Shown here piece after piece: positions 23,301-34,239 of a stretch of DNA of 64,000 bases; position 1 is the stretch's first letter, and every line of letters begins with the position of its first letter. The stretch comes from Spinellus fusiger (taxonomy: Eukaryota > Mucoromycota > Mucoromycetes > Mucorales > Phycomycetaceae): positions 310,001-374,000 of the forward strand of contig JALLLS010000031.1 in assembly GCA_025094145.1 (NCBI GenBank). The letters are read 5' to 3'. A model generated the notes under the pieces. That model was not told the DNA's origin and made no database searches. It worked only from the letters and a program-made list of their open reading frames with translations. The translations under genes were made by a program, and so were the position numbers.

Positions 23301-26275
23301 GGGTCGGTTTGGACGCTGTAGCATTGCCTCTAGTCGGAAAGCATTAGTGATCGTACCAGAGGCATCCACATCGATGTAGTCGGTCAGAAATATATCTTCA
23401 CTGTCCATGACTGAATTATCAGAGCTTAATGAGCATCCGTTGGGAGTTGCTGGTGATCCGTCTCTTCGATGAGCTCTGATAAGTGATTGCATAATGATGA
23501 TGGGTAGAATCATTTGTGCAATATTAATACAGCTTTTGATCAGTGGTTCCAAAACATTGACATTGACTTTTGTACGCAATGTGTTTATTCTATGAACTAG
23601 AAAAGAAAAGAGTTCAAGCAGACATGGACAATGGTGAAGAAAAGAGAAAAAGAAAACTTACATTTGGTAGACAGTGTAGATAGAATCTTGGCACAAATCA
23701 ATTGAACACGTTCATAAGGTGAATTGGAACAGCTGGACATGATGGTGTCAAGGCATTGAGTAAGAACTTGCTCAGCGTATTCATCTATAACCACGCATTT
23801 ACGAAATGGAAATGGAAATGATAAAATAATAATGAATAGATGTTAAATAGATGGTCTTTGAGCCTACCACGCATGGCTATAATATTGAAGATAGCACCAG
23901 CAGAGTTAAACTGTACTTCCAACTCTACCCAAAGCATAAGGGTGTTGAGGGTAGTAATAATAAGATCCACATGTGGCTGTATGATATCTGCATTTGTTTC
24001 TGTAGATATATATATATATAAAGAGTAAGTTTACAAGTATATCTTTTCACACACACTTTTTTTTCTTTCACTTTCATTGAATATACTTGCCTATACAGCA
24101 TATAAGAGAGAGAATATCCGAAACAAAGACAGAGGCATGCACTTTGCGTGGTACCGCAAGTTGAAGCATGAGTTCAAATTCTGGTGCATTCACAATCTCC
24201 TCATGGGATTCCACTAGTAAGTATGAGTTCTTGTCAGTTCATAGTCACATTACTATCTTTATGGATGTACCTTGACCAGCTACAACTTGAAGGCATAGAA
24301 TAGCCCAGTAGCGCACATCGTCATCCTCAAGGGTCAAACAGTGCATGATTTTTTTTACCATGCCACTACGAATGATATCTTTTCTGAACTTTTCTATTTA
24401 CATGTATAAGTATCAGAAGCATATCAGAGCCTGGTTCCTGTCTTTCTTCTTCTATACCTTGCCCATAAGCCATGAACTTTACAGTACGAAGAACAATACG
24501 TGAAATGTATATTTCCTCTGCAGATAGCAAACTGGCCAGAATGGTATGTACACCCTTGATCTTTCTAAACTCATCAGCAGCCACATCTAATGTAGTTTTT
24601 TTTTAAGAATGTTATTCATACGTAAGGTATATTACCTTTCATAACAAATTCATGCATAAGACCTGAAGCCCAGTAGATTAATTCCACATCCTCTACACAA
24701 TAAAATAAGACCCATCAATAAAGAGAGAATCCAGACGCTTGTTATTATTATTACCACCACGTAGACACATGGAGATTAAGTCAACAATGCGATAATCCAG
24801 TAATTCTATCAAAATACTCTTGGATTCTATTGTATAAATATGAATAGGAGCATAGCACAAATGGTTAGATAGAGAAATGACCTATTCTATATTTACCTAT
24901 CGCATCAATATTAGCTACAATACGAACCAACCCTTGTATACAGAACTTTGGCATATTAGTGTTGCCATAAGTCATGCGTGCCATCTTGGCAATAAGTCCA
25001 ACAAAGCCATGATGAATTAAGCCTTTTGGAAATGGATCTAATCAACTGTATTAAGCAAGATCGCTGACTGGTATAAGTCAAATACCCGCCAGAATGATCT
25101 GATAAAGGATCATCAATGTCCAGTACTTGAGTTCGTTATTACGGATCATAGTGGAAGTCAATATAACTTTGATAGAATCAAGAACATCCAATTCAATGAC
25201 ACGATACTTGTTGGCATCTAAAGAGATCCATTACCAAAAGAACCTTTCTAATGCATATGACTTGGCTTACCATTACTCTGAATCATATCACAAATGGCTA
25301 CTGCAACATAGCGTTTTGTTATTTCATTCATGGCTGGATCAACACACTTGAGAGCCTCTACCAATACATCCAATACACCTGCTTCCAATAACTTTGCTTT
25401 GTTTTTCTCTATTAATATATTATTATTATCAATGTTATGATGGTCGTTAAAGTTGTTATTGGTATTATGGTATATATAGAACGAGTATTACTGAAAGTAT
25501 TATGAATAAAACTGTTATTGCCAATGCTATTATGAATAAAACCAAAACTATTGTAACTCTCACTCTTTCCCCCACACTTCTTCTTTCTTCTTTCTTCTTC
25601 TTACCATGCCTTGTGAGAAGCTGGAGTGTTTTCAATGCACGGGATCTGGATTTCATGGCTTGTTGATAGTGACAGGCATGCATGATCAAGGGAAGATGTG
25701 TGTCTACCCTCATGGCTCAATGTTAGACACTAGCAAATAGATAGACATCTATGCATATCTTCTTTTCTTCCAGCTACCTGACATGGCACGCTCAAGAATA
25801 ATCTTGACTGCACTGTAGTATACATTATAAGGAAATGAAATAGGAATCAGCCAAACGAGTAAATTTATACTATAGAAAGCAGTGGGATTTTCTTTCTTTT
25901 TCTTTTTCTTTTTCTATTTCTTTTCACCTGCTGCTCATAACAATATCTGTAGACTGAGTCAAATAAGCCAGTGCCTTGAGTTGTATAGCTACCAACACAA
26001 CAACTCCATGGTCAGTGACTTGTTAGAGAACAGCCCTTATCTCTACAGGAAACAAGTGTAGTGTCCCTACCATCTTGTATCTTTTTCTTGGGCTGTTGCT
26101 GTTCATTGTTTTGCTGTTTATTGGCAGTAGCATAGAGGGTGGTATGTGTCTGTAGGTGAGAATACACCGAATAGACCATAACGATAGCACCAAATCCTCC
26201 TAAAAAACAAAGGACAGGTGCTAATGAACGTTCTGATGACGACAGGGATGATGACATGGTAAGAGAACAATCCAA
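20394..26275 (-). CDS. armadillo-repeat protein with two C-terminal SPRY domains (21 exons, 1432 aa)
   Basis: Exons (minus strand): 26275-26071, 26018-25928, 25812-25778, 25715-25605, 25408-25271, 25217-25086, 25037-24897, 24826-24755, 24692-24636, 24586-24458, 24393-24271, 24213-24091, 23999-23868, 23784-23662, 23596-22589, 22502-22380, 22249-21767, 21665-21523, 21468-21404, 21320-20629, 20566-20394. Lengths total 4299 nt with phase kept throughout. Most introns are about 50-110 bp; the one after the exon ending 24091 has a GC donor. Residues about 17-37 are hydrophobic, suggesting a membrane anchor. Residues about 60-600 are short helical repeats of armadillo type. A Ser-rich linker follows, then SPRY 1 (about 950-1155, ending FRFGGTLDQLSF) and SPRY 2 (about 1215-1375, with YVSIGF and GDIVGMYY). 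The likely role is protein-protein recognition. No catalytic domain is seen and the partner is unknown. Start could also be 26257. Confidence 0.85.
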
Positions 26276-26339
26276 AGAACCACTTCTCAGAGTCCACTTC
26301 TATTCACACGTCACATCCTAGGCTATAAATGTAGATAAA

Positions 26340-26400
26340 TAGAGATAGAGATAAATAGAGATAAATAGAGATATAAAGAGATATAAAGAGATATAAAGAG
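26340..26400. repeat. short tandem repeat, AGAGATAAAT / AGAGATATAA units
   Basis: About six 10-bp units between the start of the armadillo/SPRY gene and the 3' end of the RING gene. This is the only spacer between the two genes and holds the upstream gene's promoter by position. Confidence 0.6.
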
Positions 26401-26486
26401 GCCATTGTATTTTATAGGCTATTTTGTAAAAAAAAAAGTCATCTGTCTATTGTCTTTTTCTCTCTTCTCCTCTCACTAGGCAGTGT

Positions 26487-27806
26487 CTATACCAGTAGCA
26501 GTGGAGTCATTTCATTGGTGGATGTGATATCTCGTTTACATATAGGACACTAGTAGATAGAAAGAAAGATAAATGAGTGAGTGAGTGAGTGAGTGAGTGG
26601 CCTAGAAGGAGCAGACATTTGCTTACAATTCTCTGTTGTGTGGTAAGCCATGCATCGACACACTGTGCATGGAATTGGTGGCTGCAAGGTAGAATTCTCA
26701 GGACATGGTCTGATGCATACTCCTCTAAACAAATGGCACAGGCCTCCCCTTCACTCTCGCGGTGGATTTCTTGCTGGAACACCTTGACAGGCAAATGGTT
26801 CACAAATGCCATGGAGGCTATTTTAATGACCTCCTCCCCTTCATTTCTCAGTCTATAGACTGTGTAGATCAATAGAATAGCAAGGACGGGCGATATCAGC
26901 AGCATCATTAGCATATCCAACCATGGCCTATCCAACGATAAGTCCTGCAGAAGTGTGTTCTAGTGTGTTTTTAGGTAGTTTACCATGCCATTCTTCTACG
27001 CTGCTGCACTATTACTCTCATGGGAGTTTCTGTTCTTTTGGACAGGTACAGAAGAGAGAGGTATTCATGGTGTGTCAGAGAGATGCTTGGAATGAAGAGA
27101 TCAGTGACATTCTCGATTGAATCGATACCACCTGGATAGATGTTTATACATATATTTATACACAAAAGAACAGTGGATGAATATCACCACGACATTTCTT
27201 GACTGACTGACTGACTGACTGACTAACTGACTGACTAACTGACTGACTGACTGACTGAGTGAGTGAGTGACTGACTGACTTACCCGTAGTACCCAATGTC
27301 CCTAGAAAGTGTCCACTGTCTGTTTCTACGGCTATGGCTATCGCACCACTCTGTTGCATGGTGCTTATTTTTGCTTCTAGAGAACACTCACCCCACTGCA
27401 CAAGAGCCACCCAGTCACTGCACGGGGGTTCTACCTTGCGACACCCTGTAGGATCCTTTGCTGGCTCAACCAAGAAGCCTCTTGTTCCACTCTCCGATCC
27501 TTGGGAGCCCACCAGTGCATGGGTGTCGGCATAGAGTGTTGTGTCGGGGAATGTCTTTTAAAAAGAGAAGTGTATCAGAGTGGATTTCTCTCTCATTATT
27601 TCATTTACTACAATGTCAGTGGTGAGAGTAGACCAGTGCACCCATTTTTATAGTCTATAGTCTATATATTTTATATTCTATATTTTATATACTCTACACC
27701 CTACACCCTATACCCTACACTCTACACCTTATTTTACCTGTAGGGCCGCCTGAGCCAATAAACATCGGCACAGTAAGAGGGTAAAGGCAGCTTCTGCTAT
27801 TCTCAT
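26487..27806 (-). CDS. PA-TM-RING E3 ubiquitin ligase (5 exons, 283 aa)
   Basis: Exons: 27806-27738, 27554-27284, 27131-26984, 26927-26627, 26549-26487 (852 nt, phase kept). Residues 1-19 form a signal peptide. Residues about 24-150 match a protease-associated (PA) domain: a Cys-rich front, then ALVQWGECSLEAKISTMQQ and GAIAIAVE. About 168-187 is a transmembrane helix. The RING-H2 ligands are C226, C229, C244, H246, H249, C252, C264, C267; the last two come from exon 5, so the final splice is needed for a complete finger. Proteins of this layout (RNF13/GRAIL-like) sit in endosomes, vacuole or secretory membranes and ubiquitylate cargo with the RING in the cytosol. Introns 2 and 4 carry tetranucleotide repeats. 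It is divergent from the kinase gene on the other side. Confidence 0.9.
26573..26600. repeat. (GAGT)n microsatellite in last intron of the RING gene
   Basis: A run of about seven GAGT units lies within intron 26550-26626. Confidence 0.8.
27196..27287. repeat. (GACT)n microsatellite in an intron of the RING gene
   Basis: About 90 bp of GACT units with variants (AACT, GAGT) fill more than half of intron 27132-27283 and run up to the donor site of the preceding exon. Confidence 0.85.
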
Positions 27807-28521
27807 ATCAACCACAGCAAGAGAGAAAGAGAAAAAGAGAAAACAAGTGTGGCCTTGTCAAAGAGTTCATTTTTCAATGTTTTCTACTTTATGAGTGAAA
27901 ATGAAATAATAATAATAATGAAAATTCAAGAAACATCCAAACGAGTCAACAAACACTATCAGTGCCTGTCTCCTGTTATAGCAAGGGAGAAGCAGGAAAG
28001 AGAAAGTGTCTAGAATAACAGTGACTGTGAATAACAATGAAGAAGAAGACGACGACGAAAACATCTTCCTTTATAGCATCCTTTCTTTCTTCTTCTGGGC
28101 CAAGAGAAAACGAGAGAGCCAAAAGAAAGAATGCCACTTTGAATCTCCGACAAGTGAGGGGATGCTGCGTCTTATCTATTTTATCTTTATTTTGGCTGTC
28201 TTTCTCATGACTTGTTTCTAGAAATTCATCTTTCTTTTTCCTTTCCTTTCCTTTTTTTTTCCTTCTCTATTTTCTCTTTCTTTCTTTCCTTCTTTTTTCT
28301 GTTTTCTCCTCTCTCTCTTTTTAAACAGATTCCTTTTTCTTCTTTCTTCTTTCCTTTGTTATTCTTACTACCAAGGAAGAAACAGAACAATAAAGGCAAC
28401 TCACAGCAGCTACCACAGCAGCCACCACAGCACAAAAGAGAAAAAGACGCTGACGAAGCTGACGAGGGAGAAGGAGAAGAAGGAGAAGACGCTGACCAAG
28501 ACAGAGACAACGAGGAGAAAG

Positions 28522-30744
28522 ATGCCTTTACCAAAGCAACACCCCAACCTTCATTGGAAACATGCTGAGCGTCCTAGTCCTCATCCCACCAAACGCGTGT
28601 GTCAGCCATCCAATGCTTCTTATAGAGACTCAGTCGCTTACGTTCACTCACACACGTCATCCCAACTCTTCCAAGGAGAAGTCATCATGACTCATACTAT
28701 TCACAAAGACTATGACTCAGCAACAGGCAACAAGACAATTAACCAATACATGATATTAAGGGAGATTGGTCGAGGAGTGCATGGCAAAGTAAAGTTGGCT
28801 CAGGATCTCTACACCCAGCACCTTGTTGTAAGTACAGTGTAGATACAGGAGTAAGAGGAGTGCTGACCCTGCTGTGCTGTACACACACTACTCCATCCCT
28901 CTTCAAAGGCCATCAAGATTGTAGACAAGCGGAGTAGGCGGAGACAGCTGGGCTATAGTATGCTGCGTGGCCATCAACAGCCTGTGTGGAGTGATAAGAA
29001 ATCAGACCTGCCTCAGTACAGAGAGAACGAGCAAAAGATTAAGCGGGAGATATCCATTCTAAAGAAGTGTGCCCACCCCAATGTCGTGCAGTTGAAGGAA
29101 GTCATTGATGATCCTCAGAGCAAGAAGATCTACATGGGTAAGTTCCATGGCCAAGTTGTACTTGTTTGATTTAGACAGCCTACCAGCCCTGGAGTATACA
29201 GAAGAGGGGGAGATTGAGTGGCGAGATGACAAGGAAAGGCCCATTCTCCAGCTACCAGAGATCCGTAAGATATTCAGGGATGTTGTGAGTGGACTTGACT
29301 ATTGTAAGTGACTGTCCTGTAGAACCCTCCCCTTTTTTTTCTTCTTTCTTTCTCTCTTCCTCATCATCTACTCCATCATCTACCCTTTCTACAGTGCACT
29401 ACCAGGGCATCATCCACAGAGACATCAAACCCGCCAACCTCCTGCTCACCAGTGACTATGTCGCCAAAATAAGTGACTTTGGTGTTTCCTACTTTAACGA
29501 ACGACTGGCAGGGGATCTCACAGAACACTCTTCAGAATCACTGTCCCTGATTGACCGTGAATTGGCAGAGACAGCAGGAACACCCGCCTTCTTTGCTCCC
29601 GAGCTGTGTTGTGCAGGAGACATTTCCTCAGAGGCCACAGAGACACGGCCAGGCAGACCACGGATCACAAAGGCCATTGATGTATGGGCACTGGGTGTGA
29701 CGCTGTACTGCCTTGTGTTTGGACAATGTCCGTTTATTGCTGCTACTGAGTTTGAGCTGTTTGATATCATCCCTACAGAGCCCCTCTGTTTCCCCAACCC
29801 AGCGCATGTTGGTTTTGATATTCCAGACAGTCTTAGGGATCTACTGAGTCAATTGCTATCCAAGACACCTGAGGACCGCATTACACTCGAACAAGTCAAG
29901 GTAAGCAGGAGGGGAGGCTGGTAGGGTGTGTAACTGCAGATGAGGTACTGTATTTGTGTGGGTGTGGGTGTGTGTATTTGTGTGTTTGTGGGTGGATGTG
30001 AAAAAGGTATTGATCTTCTCCGATTCCCTTGGCTGCCATTCTTCCATGTCCTGAACTCTACCTAACAACCAACCTAACAACCTACCTAACAACCTAACAA
30101 CCTAACAACCTAACAACCTACCTAACAACCTAACAACCTAACAACCTAACAACCTAACAACCTAACAACCAACCTAACAACCCAACAACCTAACAACCCA
30201 ACAACCTAACAACCAACAAAAATAGCACCATCCATGGGTCATTGCTGATCTTCGTGATCCATCTCTGTGGTGGGAGGAGGCTGATCCACGCCGGTATAAG
30301 CAAATGACAGTGCATGAGGATGTTGCACAGACAGTAACGATCATGGTAAGTCACCTTTTAAAGCATTCCATCAACATACTGTTGTGCTAGGACCGGATCC
30401 GAAAATCACTTCATAAGCTATCGTGCTCTCTATCCAATCTAACCCATGGATTGACCCGCCGCTCCAAAGGCTCCTTCTCTCCCAGCCCCACACCCCACCC
30501 ATCCCTCTCCACCCTCCCTCCAGGAGAGCCGATGATTGTCCACACAGGCACCATGTCCTCTACCTTTGTGGTGCCTCCCATGGTAAGGCCCATTTCCTGT
30601 CTGTCAGAAGCCTCCTGTCTAGAGGAACCTGCAGAAAGACCCACTGCCCTCCAACGACAGAACTCCTCCTCCTCCTCCTCTTCTGGCATTCAGCTGGCAT
30701 CGGGTCGACATCGTGCTGGTCTAACACCTCTGACCCCTCTCTAA
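28522..30744 (+). CDS. CaMKK-family serine/threonine protein kinase (6 exons, 543 aa)
   Basis: Exons: 28522-28827, 28909-29137, 29187-29303, 29395-29900, 30226-30345, 30391-30744 (1632 nt). Kinase landmarks: GRGVHG at 83-88, AIK lysine at 105, YMALEY hinge, HRDIKPAN at 225-232, DFG at 245-247, GTPAFFAPE at 279-287, and a terminal HHPW block. The long Ser-rich insert before GTPAFFAPE and the start of the catalytic domain fit the calcium/calmodulin-dependent kinase kinase family, including fungal kinases that activate SNF1/AMPK. The C-terminus is Ser/Pro-rich. The start is the first in-frame ATG, but the frame is open upstream to 28222 without an ATG, so a spliced upstream exon (for example near 28038-28151) is possible. 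Intron 4 is a minisatellite. It is convergent with ALG9. Confidence 0.88.
30059..30219. repeat. CCTAACAA minisatellite filling a kinase intron
   Basis: About 160 bp of 8-bp units (CCTAACAA, with CCTA, CCAA and CCCA variants) occupy the 3' half of intron 29901-30225 up to a few bases before its acceptor. Confidence 0.9.
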
Positions 30745-30889
30745 ACCCTCCTCCTCTTTTTCATTTTCTATTTTCTACTTTCTATCTTCTCTTTTGTACA
30801 TGCTCTTTTCTTTTTTATATTTTTTTTATATTTTTACTCTTACAACTTAATCTACAGATCCTCAATCTCAATCTCAATCTCAATTTCTC

Positions 30890-31055
30890 TCTTTTTTTCT
30901 TTTTTTTTTTCTTTTTTTTTTGCCTTTTGAATAAACTTGTCATTTTATTACTCTTTTTTGAGAGTAAAAGATGCTAGTAAAAATGCTAGTACGGAGAGTA
31001 GTAGTAGTGGGCAATCACAAGAAGAAGAAAAAGAAAAAAAAAGAAAAAGAAAAAC
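30890..31055. other. poly-pyrimidine / poly-purine spacer between convergent genes
   Basis: T-rich tracts near 30890-30920 and A-rich tracts near 31020-31050 lie between the convergent kinase and ALG9 genes. They likely hold the 3' ends of both transcripts. No ORF is supported. Confidence 0.5.
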
Positions 31056-33666
31056 CTACACGGACTCTCTTCTTTTCAATAGACAGTACGATCCCCAAGC
31101 CAGGCCATGCGATCCCGGTGTCCAGAAAGACCGTGCCAGTCGTGGTGAGTTCTCAGCATCAAGAAAGGGCAGACAGGCCAGGACCTCCCATGTTGCTGTG
31201 TCGTGTCGATACACTGGCTCGTGGGGAACAGACACAGAGCGCAGAGGAAAGTCGCTGTCCACTACATAATCACAGGTCTCGACAGGAACATACACACTGG
31301 GATCCTCCTGGTTGAGATCATTGAAGGCCTGGTGGGCCGATGCCCCTTCAAATGCATAGTCGCGTCTGCGGTAGGCCACGGGGAGATCGTCCTCCATGTA
31401 CACGACGGGCTGGATGTCCTCTGCAAACGACTTGGGGAGGGCGCCTGCAAAGTGGCTCTTGATGAAGCGGACACGGACATCGCTGGGGACAAAGTAGTTG
31501 CTTGGGAAGCGGTACCACTCCTTGCCAACACAGAGACGGGAGGTTGTTTTGTTGAGGTTGGTGGGGTAGTCTTCCTGCAGGTAGTTTAGATTAAACAGCT
31601 GGTCGGGGGCACGCTCGTTCCAGATGGCACTGAATATCTTGGTGGGGGCACTGTAGCGAGTGATCAGAGCGAGTGTGCGGGAGACAGACAAGAGAGCAAA
31701 GAGGACAAGGACGGCCAGAGAGGTGTAGCGGAGAGCAGCAGCACGGACATTGACCTAGACAGACAGACAGACAGACAGAAGGATTTATATGTATATAGGT
31801 GTATATATATATAAAGAAAAGAAGAAGAAAGTGTGTGTGTGCCCCTGTAGGCCTTTCTCATGGAGTGCTTACATTGGCTCCCAAGACACCAGCAAATCGG
31901 CCTGCCCAGCTGCGGATCAAGTACAAGGAAATGGCACTGTTGAGTGCAATCAGAGGGTAGGCAACAAACATAAAGCGCTCCTCCTTGTGGGCTTGGAAAG
32001 AGAACAGAACAAACCAAATGTAAAAGGGAGTCAGCTTGAGACCCAACAAGACATAGGGCCAGGCAGCCTCTGTTTTACTAGCACCAGGCACACGACGACG
32101 ATCCACATAGGCTGTAATTCCCTACACTCACCACCACCACACCATCAACAGCAGCAGCAAGTATGAGTGACTGCCAAACGCACCGGCCATAAAGTACAAT
32201 GCACCCTCCCCACTCTCTTCTCTCTTCTCTCTTCCCATCCCATCCCATCCCATCACCGACATTACCACACAAACAGCAGAACCAAGGGCAAGGACAAACA
32301 GAACATTAAAGTTCAACACACCGTTCAGTATGTAAAAGTACCAGGGCTCAGTGCCATAGAGATTGGGTCCACGTCCACCACTACCAAACACATTGTAAAG
32401 GACAATGTTCATAGGCACCAGTGTCCATTGCTGGTAAAAGAAGCGATCCACCAGAAGAACAGGCAGCTAAGAGATAGAACACAGGAGTGCGTCCTTTATC
32501 ATCATCATCGGTCCTGCTCTGCCATGGAGTTCTCTCTTCCCTCTTCTCTCTTCCCTCTTCCCTCTTTCCCCTTCTTGTCACTTACAGAAATCACCAGTGT
32601 ACACAACACCACAGCCTCAACAAGACGCACAACACGGTGGAGACGCCAGTAGGGCACACGCACAACCTTGACAGTCTTGCCCTCTCTTTCCACAGAGTCA
32701 CGTCCAAACACAAGCACCTCCTCAATGGCAAATGGAATCCCCACCACAGCACTAAAGGGCCATCCTACCAATGCACCGACACCCAGCCAAAAGACAGCCT
32801 TGTAGGTGCGAGTGCGTTCGACATGGGTGGGTGGACGCAGAATGTAAGAAAAGGCCATCAATGTAGTGATCATGGCAAAGGAACAGGGCAACAAGGCTGA
32901 GTCACAGAGAAAGAAGAAAAGAATAAGATGTGGGTTGACAGCAAGTGGTGGTGTTATTGGTGGTGGTGTTTCTTACCTGTGGAGGCATTGAACATGCCAG
33001 CACTAAAGAACAGGGCAGTAAAGATGTACCGTCCTACATGAGGATTGATTTCTTCTGTCACTGTTCGATAGAATTTGGCTTCTGCTAATGCACTACAGGC
33101 AGCCATGGCCATACGCAATAGATAAAAGGTCTGTAGCTATTTCCCATAAACAGTGTCAGACCACCATAAAAGAAAGAGAGAGAAAGAAAGGGAGTGGCTC
33201 CATGGACGAACTGCTTGACTTACTTTGTTGGAGGCAATGACCTTGGCCACCAACCCCACAAGGGCATGCAGAACAAGATAAGCATATGTACGAAGACTAA
33301 ACTCGGGAGAATACTCCCATGTCTGGAATCCATAGCCATACTGTAGATAGTGAAGGGGTTCCCAGTAGTTGTACACCTCGTCACAGTCCTGCACTGTTCT
33401 GTACAAGGTAGATGCACACCGCATCACCAGCAGCACACGGAATGCAGACTTGAAGGAGAGGGTGTAGGTTGTGGCTTCACTCAACAAATCGCGTGCTGCT
33501 CTGTTGTTGTTGTTGTATTTGGTGGTGGTGGTGGTGGTGTGAATAATAGTAAGATACACCACCACAGAACTTACTTTTCTTTGGCATAGTCGGGATCAGA
33601 AGCAATAACAAGAGGAGCCCTCTGTGTGTTCCGCTGTCGTAGTGAACGAGTGTCTTTGGGCGGCAT
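31056..33666 (-). CDS. ALG9: dolichyl-P-Man alpha-1,2-mannosyltransferase, GT22 family (7 exons, 662 aa)
   Basis: Exons: 33666-33575, 33500-33224, 33136-32977, 32896-32586, 32466-32266, 32121-31873, 31754-31056 (1989 nt, phase kept). It adds alpha-1,2-linked mannose from dolichyl-phosphate-mannose to the lumenal lipid-linked oligosaccharide in the ER during N-glycan assembly. Evidence: DCDEVYNYWEP at 69-79 followed by LHYLQYGYGFQTWEYSP, the loop YGTEPWYFYILNG, and HKEERF at 392-397, the GT22 motif. There are multiple hydrophobic segments and a lumenal C-terminal region of about 200 residues. Length is close to that of known ALG9 proteins. PIG-B and ALG12 share the fold, but the first loop and the TEPWYFY segment favour ALG9. 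The start lies 135 bp from a small divergent gene. Confidence 0.93.
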
Positions 33667-33800
33667 AAAAAAAGAAAAGAAAAAAAAAAAAAGGAAAGAA
33701 AGAGAGAATTGAAAAAGAGCAGTCTTTCACTTTATGACTTTCATTTTGACATGGGTAAGGTGAGTGTAAGGAGGGTGGGTGGCGGTGTTTGGAAAGGACA

Positions 33801-34066
33801 ATGAGAGATCAATTCAAATCCCGACCCATCTCTGCCTTTCTTCTCTGTTTCTTACTTTTATTGTCTTGGACAGGTATGTTCTCTTTTCTCTCTCTTGAAG
33901 AATACAACATAATGATTGGATGTTCTTTTTTTAAGACGGAGATTCATTCTTCTCATTGGCTGTTCTCACTCTCTTATTCTCTCCTACTCTTTTCCTCATC
34001 ACCATGGAGGGATCTAAAAGGGTGTGGGATAGAAGGGATACACACCAGGAGGTCTTTAAGATATAA
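33801..34066 (+). CDS. small two-transmembrane protein, 67 aa, two exons
   Basis: Exon 1, 33801-33873, encodes a basic start and a hydrophobic helix (AFLLCFLLLLSW). A 62-bp intron with GTATGT donor and TTTTTTTAAG acceptor leads to exon 2, 33936-34066, with a second helix (LAVLTLLFSPTLFLIT) and a charged tail ending in TAA. The phases match and the total is 204 nt. Size and topology resemble the tiny ER proteins of GPI or dolichol pathways (PIG-Y/Eri1 type), but sequence similarity is too weak to name it. It is divergent from ALG9 and may share its promoter region. Confidence 0.5.
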
Positions 34067-34239
34067 AAGGAAATAGTCAAACTACAATTGTTTAAAAATG
34101 ACACATCGATTTGAGACGGAGCAAAAATAAATTATGTATTCATGTTAGTTCCTAAATAAATAAAGATTATTATGTAGATTTACCTGTAAATATCTGAATT
34201 CTGGAGGAAACCGCCTTTGATATGGCGATATATAATATG

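Noticed and set aside
28212..28568. 118-residue plus-strand frame and its minus-strand mirror upstream of the kinase
   Set aside because: They are low-complexity translations of pyrimidine and purine tracts. At most part of this lies in the kinase 5' UTR or an upstream exon.
29105..29186. Kinase frame continuing through LYLFDLDSLPALEY
   Set aside because: Splicing 29137 to 29187 (49-bp intron) restores the conserved hinge YMALEY and keeps the phase.
30059..30219. Telomere-like or CRISPR-like array
   Set aside because: CCTAACAA is not a fungal telomere unit (TTAGGG), lies inside a gene's intron, and has no unique spacers.
32128..32451. Extra exon in ALG9 between 32266 and 32121
   Set aside because: A frame with Leu/Val repeats exists, but the following intron would be about 20 bp. 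A single 144-bp intron joins the flanking exons in phase.
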